NCBI GenBank assembly: GCA_029226955.1
Contig: JAQXZA010000034.1
Location: 1-64,000 of the forward strand
Reading direction: 5' to 3'
DNA: 64,000 nt
Source of the DNA: Clostridia bacterium
GTDB lineage: Bacteria; Bacillota; Clostridia; Oscillospirales; Acutalibacteraceae
The notes under the pieces are model-generated. The model did not search any database. It saw only the letters and a program-made list of their open reading frames with translations, and was not told where the DNA came from. Below, in pieces: positions 32,789-41,475 of the stretch. Made by a program: the position numbers and the translations under genes. Position 1 is the first letter of the stretch; each line of letters begins with the position of its first letter.

Positions 32789-33556
32789 TTGAAAGAGGAA
32801 AAATACGAAAAAGGCAGTGATGTAATTGCAGGAAGAAATCCTGTAAGTGAGGCATTGCGTTCAGGTCGGGCAATCGAGTCAGTTCTTGTTGCAAAGGGCG
32901 AGCTTTCAGGCTCAATAAAGGTCATTGTTGCAAAGGCTAAGGAAAAACATATCCCGATAAAAGAAGTTGACTCAAAAAAACTCGATTTTCTTTGCGGCGG
33001 TGCAGTTCATCAGGGAGTGGCGGCTCTTGCGGCTGTTAAGGAATATTCAACTGTTGACGATATTTTTGCACTTGCAGAGAGCCGTAACGAAAAGCCGTTT
33101 ATAATTGTTCTTGACGAAATAGAAGACCCACACAATCTTGGTGCAATAATCCGTACAGCTGAATGTGCCGGTGCACACGGAATTATAATCCCGAAACGTC
33201 GTGCCGCCGGACTCAGCTATGCGGTAGGAAAAGCCTCAGCCGGTGCTTATGAATATATGCCCGTTGCAAGAGTGACGAATATTCCTAACGCAATAGACGA
33301 ACTGAAAGAACGTGGCTGTTGGATTTACGGTGCAGATATGAACGGCGAAACATATTGCACAAACGATTTAAGCGGAGCGTGTGCGTTGGTTATAGGTTCT
33401 GAGGGAAACGGTCTTGGCAGACTTGTGCGTGAAAAATGTGATGTAATTCTTTCCGTGCCAATGTGTGGCAAGATAAATTCACTCAATGCGTCAGTTGCCG
33501 CCGGTATATTGATGTATGAGTTTACACGTCAGCGTCTTGGAATCAAAGCAAAGTAA
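32789..33556 (+). CDS. rlmB: 23S rRNA (guanosine-2'-O-)-methyltransferase, RlmB/TrmH family
   Basis: 255 residues. SPOUT methyltransferase, predicted to methylate G2251 of 23S rRNA with SAM. The N-terminal substrate-binding domain starts GRNPVSEALRSGR. The SPOUT domain shows VLDEIEDPHNLGAIIRTAECAG (motif 1 with the catalytic Arg), VIGSEGNGLGRLVREKCD (motif 2) and VPMCGKINSLNASVAAGILMYEF (motif 3). The start is a TTG after AATAGGGTGAAG; no ATG fits. An extended -10 (TGCTATAAT, TATAAT at 32717) lies upstream. It is followed after 17 bp by the pseudo-ATPase gene. Confidence 0.92.
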   Translation: MKEEKYEKGSDVIAGRNPVSEALRSGRAIESVLVAKGELSGSIKVIVAKAKEKHIPIKEVDSKKLDFLCGGAVHQGVAALAAVKEYSTVDDIFALAESRNEKPFIIVLDEIEDPHNLGAIIRTAECAGAHGIIIPKRRAAGLSYAVGKASAGAYEYMPVARVTNIPNAIDELKERGCWIYGADMNGETYCTNDLSGACALVIGSEGNGLGRLVREKCDVILSVPMCGKINSLNASVAAGILMYEFTRQRLGIKAK

Positions 33557-33573
33557 ACGGGAGGTTAAGAAAT

Positions 33574-36500
33574 ATGTCCGAAAATAACTCACAAAAATCT
33601 CCGGTAACAAACACAGAAGTATCGCCTATACGAAATCTTTTCCGCAAAAACGATACAGCCGACGTTAATGCCGCCAGTGTTTCAAAACAAACCGAAAACA
33701 AAGCGGAAAATAAGGCTGAACCGTCAAATCCCGAAAAGGTATCGGATAATAAGAATAAGGCAAAAACGTCAGACGCTGAAAAACAAAAGCCGACATCTGA
33801 ATCTGAAAATAAACCCGAACCAAAAGCCGAGCCAAAAGCCGAACAAAAACAGGAAATAAAACCTGAAACAAAACAAAATCCTGAACCAAAACAGGAAACA
33901 AAATCTGATGAAGAAAAACCAAAAACAGAAGAAAAAACAGAAGAAAAAACGGCGGAAAAAAACGAAAATGAAACTTCCAAAAAAGAAAATTCTGACGACA
34001 AAGACAAAAAAGATGATGTAAAATCTGAAAAAGAACCCGAACCGCCGAAAACATTATCTGAAAAAGAAGAAATAAAATCTGATGAAAATTCTGATGAAGA
34101 AAAATCCGAAAATGACAATAAAAAATCGTTTTTCGGAAAAATTAAATCAAAAATCACTGACATCATTATGTCAATGAACCAGCCTGAGGAAGAATCAGAA
34201 CCACAAATTGAGGATATTTTTTCTTCGAGCGGAAATTTCGTGCGTGAAAAAAACGCTGACCCGTTGGACGCTGACGCAGAATTTAAAGAGAACGTAATTT
34301 ATACTGCACCAAAAGAGGAAGAAAAGCAACCCGACAAAAGTGTTGTTTCAGTCAGCGACGTTATAAAGGCGGCAAGCAAAAACAACGAACCTAAGAAATC
34401 CGAAAATTACAAAAAGGACACGAATGACAAGGATATTACCGAAATTCTTAATGCGGAAAGGGCAGAGAAAAACACAGCAAAACCCGAAAAAAATAAATCG
34501 GAAACTCACGAAAAAATAACATCTCAACCCGAAAACAAACCGCAAAAAACAGAAAATCCACAGCCTGTAAAATCTTCCGAACAGAAAACCAATGCCACAA
34601 AACCACAACAAAATAATATCAATGACAAAAACACCGTTCAGAAAACTGAACCTGTAAAACCGCACAATAACGACACAGCCGCTAAAAAAGAAACAGTGGA
34701 AAAGACCGTTCCTCAGCCTGTTAAATCCGATAAACAGGTAATTTCCGAAAATAAGCCACAGAATATCAAAAAGCCTGTTGAGGTTCATTCGGCTGAAACT
34801 CCTGTTGAAAACATTAAGCCAGCAACTCCGAAAGCTGTTGCCGAACATTCAGCGGAAAACAAAAAAATATCCGAAAATAAAAACATTGAACAGCCGAAAC
34901 CGACTCAGCCGCAGTCAAAAAATGTCGGAAAACATTCGGATAATACGGCAAAAATCATAAATGAAAAGCCGAAAAATACTGATACTCAAAAACCGCCAAA
35001 AACAGATGTTCCAAAGACAACTGAACAGGTATCACAGAAAAATAATACACCAAAAATTGACGGTGACGACGGCATAAAAATTCTTCCGTGGACTCCGAAA
35101 AAAGATGTTCCCGAAAAAAAGCCGAATGTTAAAGCACCCGACACAAAGGGCAAGAATTTGTCAGAAGGCAGTACGGATATTTTAGTCTATCATTATAACA
35201 GAACCGAACCTTTTGTCGTTATGGCGGGAAAATTCACCAAAACGGTCAAAAGCGAGTATGAGGAAGTGCGGAAATTCAACAGTATTCCGCTTGATGACAG
35301 TGCGTCCGAAAAGCCGAAAAATTTATCTTCACCTGTTGTTGAAAAATCAGTTCCGAAAATCAATCAGCCTGTTAAATCCGTCCTGAACAATAATACAACA
35401 AGCGACAGAACTACCGACATTAAGCTGATTGATAACGGCAAAAAGCAGTCGGACGAAAAGCACAGTGCAGTATCTTCAAAAAATACACAAAAGCCTGTTA
35501 AAAGTGAAAATATTCCGTCACAAAATCGCAGTGTAAAATCCGTACCGCAAATTTCAGAGGTTAAAAAGCCTGTTGATGACGATAAAAAACAACCAGAACA
35601 AAATAAAGTCAAAAAATCCACAGCTAAAAAGCCACAAAAACAAAAAAAGCCAAAGAAAAATTATAATTTCAGAAATATTTTCAGCAGTGAGGAAGAATAC
35701 GACCCCGAGGACATTGAAAAAATTTATGTACAAAAACCACAGCTTGACGATTATACAAACGAAAAGGACAGCGAAACAATAAAAACCGAGATTGCTGAAA
35801 ACTTCCGTCACGTATTTACAAGAACGGGTATTCTTTTTGCCACAACGATTATATCCGTTGTAATTGCGATTATTGCACAGTGCATACCGTCACTTTTTAC
35901 TCAGACAATCCGCAATGGCTGGCTTGTCTATGCAATAATAAATTTCCTGTTGTTCAGTGTGTCGGTTGTTGTCAGCCGTGTGCCTATTGTGAACGGTATA
36001 ATGCCGCTGAGGCATTTTAAGGGTAATTCTGATACGGCAATAGCTGTTGCGTCCTTTGCGGCGGCAATACAGTCAATAGTCGCACTGTTTTCACCAAATG
36101 TTTTTGTCAACGGAACACTTTACATATATTCATCTCTTGTAATTCTTGCGTTGTTCCTCAACAGTCTTGGCAAAATGCTGATAATTCTCAGAACCTACAA
36201 TAACTTCCGTTTTCTGTCAAAACCTCGTCCGAAATATGCCGGAAAAATTTATACTGATATAAGAAATGCCGAGAAAATTTCCTCAGGACTTCCGTCAAAA
36301 AAGCCGATAATTGCTTATACAAAACAGTCAAAATTTATGAGTAATTTCTTACAGCTTTCTTATGCACCAGACCCGAGTGAAGATGCCGCCGCAAAAATTG
36401 CACCTTATGCAACAATATTGTCGATTGTATGCGGAATTTTGTACGGTGTAATGACACGTGATTTTGTAGGTGCTGTTTCGTCGTTTGCACTTTCAGCCTG

Positions 36501-37470
36501 TATAACAATACCTGTATGTTCACTTCTTGCGGTGAATATTCCGCTGAAAAGACTTTGCCACAACTCAATAAAGGGCGGTGCAATGGTAACAAGCTATGAA
36601 ACCGTAAAGCAGTTCTGTGACACAAACGTTGTAATGATTGATTCATCACAGCTTTATCCGCCGGGAACTGTAACCCTCAGCGGCATAAAAGCATTCAAGG
36701 AAAGCAAAATAAATGACGCAATAACAGCCGGTGCGGCAATTATGTTTGCTGTTGACGGCACAATGAGTTATATTTTTGAAAATATCATTCAGGACAGAAA
36801 GGACATTCTCCCGAAAGTTGAAAGCGTAATTTATGAGGACGGTCTTGGACTTGTCGGCTGGATTAACGGTCAGCGTGTTCTTATCGGTAACCGCCGTCTG
36901 CTTGAAACACACAACATCACTCCGCCCGAAAAATCAATCGAGGAAAAATATCTCAATATGGGCAATCAGGTAATGTACATTTCAATGAGCGGTGAACTTG
37001 TAGCAATGTTTATTCTGTCATACACTGCCGACAGGGAGATAATGCACGAGCTGAGAAATCTTGAAGACAACGGTGTCAGCTTTGCCGTAAGAACGGTTGA
37101 CCCGAACATAACTCAGGACTCTATCGCCGAAAAATTCTGTCTGTTCTTCCGCTGTATAAAGATACTCCCGACAAATCTCGGCAATATATGCCACAATGCA
37201 ACATCATCTGTTGACGAGAAATCAAGAGCATATCTTGTAACACGTGGAAAAATTTCATCATTTGCAAGAGCCGTTTCGGGCTGTATAAGAATAAAATCCA
37301 ACATCACGCTGTCAATTATAATTCAGTATATAGCGATAATTCTTGGCTTGCTTATTGTAACCTTAATTTCGTTTATTTCAGGATTTGAAAAGCTTGGCTG
37401 TCTTGAAATGCTTTTGTATATAGGTTTTTGGGCGGCGGCTACAATAATTATTCCGCTTATCAAAAAATAA
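33574..37470 (+). CDS. Pseudo-P-type ATPase: giant disordered N-terminus plus degenerate P1B-like pump core
   Basis: 1298 residues. Residues 1 to ~735 are low-complexity, Lys/Glu/Pro/Asn/Gln-rich and cytoplasmic. Residues ~750-1298 have the topology of a P1B metal pump: four helices, a short cytoplasmic loop, two helices (ending ITIPVCSLLAVNIPL), a large loop, then two helices. The large loop aligns with P- and N-domains: IDSSQLYPPGTVTLSG sits where CDKTGTLT should be (Asp1023 kept, KTG lost), GLVGWINGQRVLIGNRRLL matches the P1B N-domain GN motif, and FAVRTVDPNITQDSIAEKF replaces MLTGDNxxTAxAIA. No TGE or GDGxND motif is present, so ATP-driven transport is unlikely. Probably an envelope scaffold or sensor. 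Lies 17 bp after rlmB and 19 bp before rpe, so likely one operon. Confidence 0.75.
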   Translation: MSENNSQKSPVTNTEVSPIRNLFRKNDTADVNAASVSKQTENKAENKAEPSNPEKVSDNKNKAKTSDAEKQKPTSESENKPEPKAEPKAEQKQEIKPETKQNPEPKQETKSDEEKPKTEEKTEEKTAEKNENETSKKENSDDKDKKDDVKSEKEPEPPKTLSEKEEIKSDENSDEEKSENDNKKSFFGKIKSKITDIIMSMNQPEEESEPQIEDIFSSSGNFVREKNADPLDADAEFKENVIYTAPKEEEKQPDKSVVSVSDVIKAASKNNEPKKSENYKKDTNDKDITEILNAERAEKNTAKPEKNKSETHEKITSQPENKPQKTENPQPVKSSEQKTNATKPQQNNINDKNTVQKTEPVKPHNNDTAAKKETVEKTVPQPVKSDKQVISENKPQNIKKPVEVHSAETPVENIKPATPKAVAEHSAENKKISENKNIEQPKPTQPQSKNVGKHSDNTAKIINEKPKNTDTQKPPKTDVPKTTEQVSQKNNTPKIDGDDGIKILPWTPKKDVPEKKPNVKAPDTKGKNLSEGSTDILVYHYNRTEPFVVMAGKFTKTVKSEYEEVRKFNSIPLDDSASEKPKNLSSPVVEKSVPKINQPVKSVLNNNTTSDRTTDIKLIDNGKKQSDEKHSAVSSKNTQKPVKSENIPSQNRSVKSVPQISEVKKPVDDDKKQPEQNKVKKSTAKKPQKQKKPKKNYNFRNIFSSEEEYDPEDIEKIYVQKPQLDDYTNEKDSETIKTEIAENFRHVFTRTGILFATTIISVVIAIIAQCIPSLFTQTIRNGWLVYAIINFLLFSVSVVVSRVPIVNGIMPLRHFKGNSDTAIAVASFAAAIQSIVALFSPNVFVNGTLYIYSSLVILALFLNSLGKMLIILRTYNNFRFLSKPRPKYAGKIYTDIRNAEKISSGLPSKKPIIAYTKQSKFMSNFLQLSYAPDPSEDAAAKIAPYATILSIVCGILYGVMTRDFVGAVSSFALSACITIPVCSLLAVNIPLKRLCHNSIKGGAMVTSYETVKQFCDTNVVMIDSSQLYPPGTVTLSGIKAFKESKINDAITAGAAIMFAVDGTMSYIFENIIQDRKDILPKVESVIYEDGLGLVGWINGQRVLIGNRRLLETHNITPPEKSIEEKYLNMGNQVMYISMSGELVAMFILSYTADREIMHELRNLEDNGVSFAVRTVDPNITQDSIAEKFCLFFRCIKILPTNLGNICHNATSSVDEKSRAYLVTRGKISSFARAVSGCIRIKSNITLSIIIQYIAIILGLLIVTLISFISGFEKLGCLEMLLYIGFWAAATIIIPLIKK

Positions 37471-37489
37471 AGTGAAAGGAAAATCAACA

Positions 37490-38134
37490 ATGAAAATTGC
37501 ACCATCACTTCTTGCCTGTGACTTCTCAAAAATGGGGGAGGAAATCCAGAAAATCGACAAAGCCGGAGCAGATATGGTTCACCTTGATGTAATGGACGGA
37601 CACTTTGTGCCTAACCTTACAATAGGACCCGCAATAATAAAGGCTGTACGTCCATATACAAAACTCCCCTTTGACGTACACCTTATGATAGACTATCCGC
37701 TTGACTATATAGACGCATTTGCCGATGCCGGTGCGGATATTATCACATTCCACATTGAATCAATGTCCGAACCGAATATGACAATTCAGAAAATCCACGA
37801 CAGAGGACTTAAAGCCGGTCTTGTAATCAAACCCGGAACACCAGCCGAAATGGTTTATCCTTATCTTGACAAACTCTATATGGTTCTTGTAATGACCGTT
37901 GAACCTGGTTTTGGCGGACAGGAATTTATGGAAGATATGATGCCGAAAGTCACCGCCATAAAATCCGAATGTAAAAAACGTGGACTTGATGTTCTCGTTG
38001 AAGTTGACGGCGGAATTTCCGAAAAAACAATCTCAGCCGCCGCAAAAGCCGGTGTTGACATAAGCGTTTCAGGCACAGGCGTATTCAAAGCCCCCGACAC
38101 CGCCGCCGCCATAAAAACACTTAAAAACAGTTGA
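37490..38134 (+). CDS. rpe: Ribulose-phosphate 3-epimerase
   Basis: 214 residues. Interconverts ribulose-5-phosphate and xylulose-5-phosphate in the pentose phosphate pathway. The TIM barrel begins KIAPSLLACDF and shows the metal-binding HLDVMDGHFVPNLTIGP, DVHLMI, FHIES, MTVEPGFGGQEF and VDGGIS with SGTGVF. The track start was moved six codons to the ATG at 37490, which follows AAAGGAAAATC. It closes the rlmB/pseudo-ATPase operon. The TGA stop fuses with a heptamer array. Confidence 0.96.
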   Translation: MKIAPSLLACDFSKMGEEIQKIDKAGADMVHLDVMDGHFVPNLTIGPAIIKAVRPYTKLPFDVHLMIDYPLDYIDAFADAGADIITFHIESMSEPNMTIQKIHDRGLKAGLVIKPGTPAEMVYPYLDKLYMVLVMTVEPGFGGQEFMEDMMPKVTAIKSECKKRGLDVLVEVDGGISEKTISAAAKAGVDISVSGTGVFKAPDTAAAIKTLKNS

Positions 38135-38164
38135 GAGTGGAGTGTGGAGAGTGGAGTGTGGAGT
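38132..38164 (+). repeat. Heptamer array, GTGGAGT family, fused to the rpe stop codon
   Basis: TGAGAGTGGAGTGTGGAGAG and on to TTGTGTAAGCC. Same junction as the valS, leuB and transporter arrays; same 3' flank as the BI-1 array. Confidence 0.9.
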
Positions 38165-38217
38165 TGTGTAAGCCACAAACATATACGCTGATTTTCAGTT
38201 TATTAAAACAATAAATT

Positions 38218-38254
38218 GCTGTTCGTGATAAATCCGTCACGGGCAGCTTTTTTA
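38218..38254 (+). terminator. rpe terminator
   Basis: Stem GCTGTTCGTGA/TCACGGGCAGC with G-U pairs, followed by TTTTTTA. Confidence 0.8.
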
Positions 38255-38288
38255 TAATTCGTAATTCGTAATGCGTAATTCGTAATTA
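38254..38288. repeat. Heptamer array, ATTCGTA/ATGCGTA family
   Basis: ATTCGTA ATTCGTA ATGCGTA ATTCGTA ATTATT, four units, directly after the rpe terminator. Confidence 0.9.
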
Positions 38289-38366
38289 TTTTTCAGACTG
38301 TCAGTTTATTAAAACAATAAATTGCTGTCCGTGATAAATATGAATTGTGACACTTTTTAATGAAAT

Positions 38367-38580
38367 ATGACACTTCTTTTTCAAAAGTGTCATATAAAAA
38401 AGTCAGTGTTTATGCGGCTTTTAGCTATATTATGACATTATTACATTTTATAAATATATATTATAATATAAGAAAAATATAAAACAATAATATATATATA
38501 AGATAAACAAAAAATAAGTGTCATAGTGTCATTTTAATAAAGAAACTCAGTATTTATGCGGCTTTGAGCTATGACACATT
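38367..38580. repeat. Inverted GTGTCA boxes and paired TATGCGGCTTT repeats around an AT-only core
   Basis: TATGACACTT/AAGTGTCATA inverted repeat (about 38366-38394). Repeat A TCAGTGTTTATGCGGCTTTT (38403) and repeat B TCAGTATTTATGCGGCTTTG (38548) are both followed by AGCTAT. Further GTGTCA/TGACAC boxes occur near 38349, 38432, 38518, 38526 and 38572. Between A and B lies about 85 bp with almost no G or C. Confidence 0.8.
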
Positions 38581-38681
38581 TGTTTTTAATATATCAGAAA
38601 ATTGATATAAAATCGTCACAGCAAAAAATTACTTACTAACGGGGCAGAAAATAACTTCCCGTCAGCAATAACTCTGAACGC

Positions 38682-38715
38682 AATTACGCATTACGAATTA
38701 CGAATTACGCATTAT
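38682..38715. repeat. Heptamer array, ATTACGA/ATTACGC family
   Basis: ATTACGC ATTACGA ATTACGA ATTACGC ATTATA. The reverse complement of the ATTCGTA unit family. Confidence 0.9.
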
Positions 38716-38766
38716 AATATTATGCATTATTATTATTCACGGTGCGGCAAAGGACTGACGGCTATA

Positions 38767-39357
38767 TTAGCTTTGAACGCAATTTGACAGCGGAGGCACT
38801 CCGCCTATGCTTTCTGTGGCGGTTTTGTCGCAAAGGAGAGTTGCGTGTTCTCTGAGTGCCGCAAGACAAATGTCACCACGCTTTGTTTGTGTTGAAAATT
38901 CCGATATTGTATTGAGATATTTGGATTTAAGGGCAGAGGCAGACTGTATTGCAAGATAGTAAATGCCGTTATCAACAAAAGCCGAACTGAAAAATTTGTT
39001 GTTCTTTATGTTATATAAGGCTTTCATACAGGCAAGAAAATTCTCAACTGTATCAAAAGTGAAAATATATGAATCGGTATAGCTTTTTATACGGTAAATT
39101 TTACGCTTTTTGTTCTTGTCGCTTATGGTTATAAGCAAAAGACAGCCGTGTTCATACTGCATAGCCTCAATGAGAATTTTTTTATTTTTAAAGCTGATAC
39201 CTGTTTTTACTGACGCATAATAAAGCAGTTCTCTAAGAACCTCACGTGAATGAAATTCGTCAAGGCTGAGCGTTTCAAAACTGACAGAGAATTTCTCCAT
39301 ATCTTTATCGGCAAGCGAAATAATAATTCTTGAAGTGTCAATCTGTTCTATATTCAT
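38767..39357 (-). CDS. MecA-like adaptor protein
   Basis: About 196 residues. The N-terminus MNIEQIDTSRIIISLADKDM and the following FHSREVLRELLYYASVKTGI match the start of MecA/NegB adaptors, which deliver substrates to ClpC. A weaker C-terminal domain includes ENFLACMKALY and FVDNGIYYLAI, where MecA has its FxxFEDVI-like segment. The start was moved to the ATG at 39357, preceded by GGGAGGG. The last ~15 residues (IGGVPPLSNCVQS) are written by a dispersed repeat also present after the Oad operon (24.28 kb), so the C-terminus looks acquired rather than conserved. Substrate unknown. Confidence 0.7.
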   Translation of the reverse strand: MNIEQIDTSRIIISLADKDMEKFSVSFETLSLDEFHSREVLRELLYYASVKTGISFKNKKILIEAMQYEHGCLLLITISDKNKKRKIYRIKSYTDSYIFTFDTVENFLACMKALYNIKNNKFFSSAFVDNGIYYLAIQSASALKSKYLNTISEFSTQTKRGDICLAALREHATLLCDKTATESIGGVPPLSNCVQS

Positions 39358-39547
39358 ATAAGGTTCCCTCCCGAACAGCAAAAAATACATTAACCTACTA
39401 TTATAATATTAGAATTATGCTTGTTTTGCAATCGGAGATTTTTGGTTATGAAATTTTACGTTGTTTTTGAATTAAATCCGTTGAAACGTGACACACAGTA
39501 TGTTATTATTATTGCAACAGATATTTCAACGAAAAGAGGTAAACAAA

Positions 39548-40351
39548 ATGGCAGACATAGACAGACTTATTTCGGAACTTTCATCATTAAAGACGACAAG
39601 TGCGGTTGTTATCGGCGGTTCAAGAGCATACGGAGTAAATGACGAATTATCAGACTATGACCTTTATGTTTACAGTGATGTCAAACCCGACAAGGCTTTT
39701 GATAACGAGCGTGGAAAAGTAATCGAGCCTTTGTGTTCTTATGCTGAAATCGGCAACGAATACTGGGAACACGAGGATAACATTATTCTCAAAGACGGAA
39801 CGCACGTTGACATCATTTACCGTGAGTTTGAAATGATTGAACATCTTATGGATTTACAGCTTAACAAAGGCTTTGCGTTCAACAATTATACGACTTGCTT
39901 TTGGTTCAATCTTCTTAACACGAAAATAATGTACGACAGGGACGGAACATACAAAGAATTACAGGAAAAATTCAATGTTCCTTATCCCGAATTATTGAGG
40001 AAAAATATTATCACACGCAGTAAAGCACTTATCTTTGAAAAACTTCCTGCATTTGACGCACAAATCGAAAAGGCTTATGCACGAAATGACATCATAAGCG
40101 TAAATCATCGCACAGCGGAATTTCTTGCGTCATACAGCGATATGATTTTTGCTTTGAACAGAATTGCTCACCCCGGTGAAAAGCGTATTATTGCTTATGC
40201 ACTTAAATACTGTAAAATACTTCCAAAGGATTTTGCGGAAAATATAACGGAACTGCTCTCGGATTTTTCCGACAAAGAAAAAACACTTAATGCAATGCAC
40301 AATATTGTAAATAATCTCAAAGACCTGTTGACAGAACAGGGCGAAATGTAA
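39548..40351 (+). CDS. Nucleotidyltransferase-fold protein
   Basis: 267 residues. The pol-beta-type signature GGSRAYGVNDELSDYDLYVY (residues ~22-41) gives the GS motif and the D-x-D metal ligands, with a third carboxylate in HVDIIYREFE. The C-terminal half is helical, like DUF4037 or aminoglycoside nucleotidyltransferase relatives. Substrate unknown; antibiotic modification is possible but unsupported. The ATG at 39548 follows AGAGGT; the track start at 39488 lacks a site. The stop TAA shares its last base with the next ATG (TAATG), so the two genes are coupled. Confidence 0.75.
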   Translation: MADIDRLISELSSLKTTSAVVIGGSRAYGVNDELSDYDLYVYSDVKPDKAFDNERGKVIEPLCSYAEIGNEYWEHEDNIILKDGTHVDIIYREFEMIEHLMDLQLNKGFAFNNYTTCFWFNLLNTKIMYDRDGTYKELQEKFNVPYPELLRKNIITRSKALIFEKLPAFDAQIEKAYARNDIISVNHRTAEFLASYSDMIFALNRIAHPGEKRIIAYALKYCKILPKDFAENITELLSDFSDKEKTLNAMHNIVNNLKDLLTEQGEM

Positions 40352-41466
40352 TGAACAAACAAAAAATAAAACAAAAGCTGAAATCAGTATTGCATATAAA
40401 AAGATTGTGGTTTATTATTTTAATTCCGCTTTCGCTTATAATTACTGAAATCGCAAAAAACAATCCGTCATTTGCGGAATTTTATGCTGAAAATATATAC
40501 AGGTATATTTCGCTTTTATTTAATAATATTTCGGGAATATTGCCGTTTTCACTTGCGGAAATAACGGTAATACTTTTGGTACTTGGTGCGGTTGTTTACA
40601 TAGTATATCTTATTGTAATGCTTATAAAGAAAAAAGGACACAGGCTGAAAGTAATCGGAAATTTTGTGCTTAATATTATATGTGTTGTTTGTGTGACGGC
40701 TTTTCTGTTTACGGCAAATTGCGGAATAAACTATTACCGTATGACGTTTTCTGAATTAAGCAATATTGAGGTTCGGAAGTCGTCGGAAGATACACTGTAT
40801 AATTTATGTGTTATTCTTGCACAAAACGCAACAAAAGCCCGTGAAAAAGTACAGGAAAACAGCGGCATTATGTGTCTTAATCAAGCCGAAATCTCAACAG
40901 CCGAAACCGCAAAAAACGCAATGAATAATCTTTCTGAAACTTATCCGTATATTACATCAGGTTACAGTGTGCCAAAAGGAGTAATGCTTTCACGCTGTAT
41001 GTCCTACGCAAACATAACAGGTGTGTTTTTTCCGTTTACCTTTGAGGCAAATGTAAATACTGATATTCCCGACTATTCCATTCCGTCAACTATGTGTCAC
41101 GAACTCACGCATTTGAGGGGATTTATGCGTGAGGACGAGGCAAATTTTGTGTCATTTCTTGCGTGTATAAAATCCAATTCGGCTGATTTTCAGTATTCAG
41201 GCTATATGCTCGGATATATTTATGCGTCAAATGCACTTTATTCTGAAAATCGTGATAAATGTAATTCTCTGTCGGAATATATCAGTGACGGAGTTTTAAG
41301 AGATTTAAACAACAATTCTGAATACTGGCGGCAGTTTGAAACACCTGTCGCACAGGTTGCGTCAAATATCAATGACAGCTATCTTAAATCTAATTCGCAA
41401 ATTGACGGAATAAAAAGCTACGGGCGAATGGTAGATTTGCTTATTGCCTATTATAATTTACAATAA
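40351..41466 (+). CDS. DUF3810 membrane zinc metalloprotease
   Basis: 371 residues. About three N-terminal helices (residues ~18-36, ~66-92 and ~103-124), then an extracytoplasmic domain with the gluzincin-like motif CHELTHLRGFMREDEANFVSF: HExxH plus a downstream Glu, as in DUF3810 proteins. Substrate unknown. It is translationally coupled to the preceding nucleotidyltransferase gene through TAATG. Confidence 0.82.
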   Translation: MNKQKIKQKLKSVLHIKRLWFIILIPLSLIITEIAKNNPSFAEFYAENIYRYISLLFNNISGILPFSLAEITVILLVLGAVVYIVYLIVMLIKKKGHRLKVIGNFVLNIICVVCVTAFLFTANCGINYYRMTFSELSNIEVRKSSEDTLYNLCVILAQNATKAREKVQENSGIMCLNQAEISTAETAKNAMNNLSETYPYITSGYSVPKGVMLSRCMSYANITGVFFPFTFEANVNTDIPDYSIPSTMCHELTHLRGFMREDEANFVSFLACIKSNSADFQYSGYMLGYIYASNALYSENRDKCNSLSEYISDGVLRDLNNNSEYWRQFETPVAQVASNINDSYLKSNSQIDGIKSYGRMVDLLIAYYNLQ

Positions 41467-41475
41467 TTATTTTAT

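Larger units (their letters stand above)
38196..38339 (+). repeat. 38-bp direct repeat, copies at 38196-38233 and 38302-38339
   Basis: Both read CAGTTTATTAAAACAATAAA then TTGCTGTtCGTGATAAAT, with one mismatch. Copy 1 supplies the left arm of the rpe terminator; copy 2 has lost the right arm. Confidence 0.9.
38135..38766. other. 632-bp gap with layered repeats
   Basis: No credible gene. In order: GTGGAGT array; 38-bp direct repeat copy 1 overlapping a terminator; ATTCGTA array; 38-bp repeat copy 2; a 10-bp inverted repeat TATGACACTT/AAGTGTCATA; two copies of a ~26-bp TATGCGGCTTT repeat flanking an ~85-bp AT-only core; another ATTACGA array. A GGGGCAGAAA...AACGCAATTACG segment also occurs near 56.84 kb. 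Confidence 0.75.

Noticed and set aside
33543-34166. 207-residue reverse ORF rich in Ser and Phe
   Set aside because: Antisense shadow of the Lys/Glu-rich disordered region of the pseudo-ATPase; composition is the mirror of that coding bias.
38254-38715. CRISPR array
   Set aside because: The repeats are 7 bp with no spacers of constant length, and no cas genes are present.
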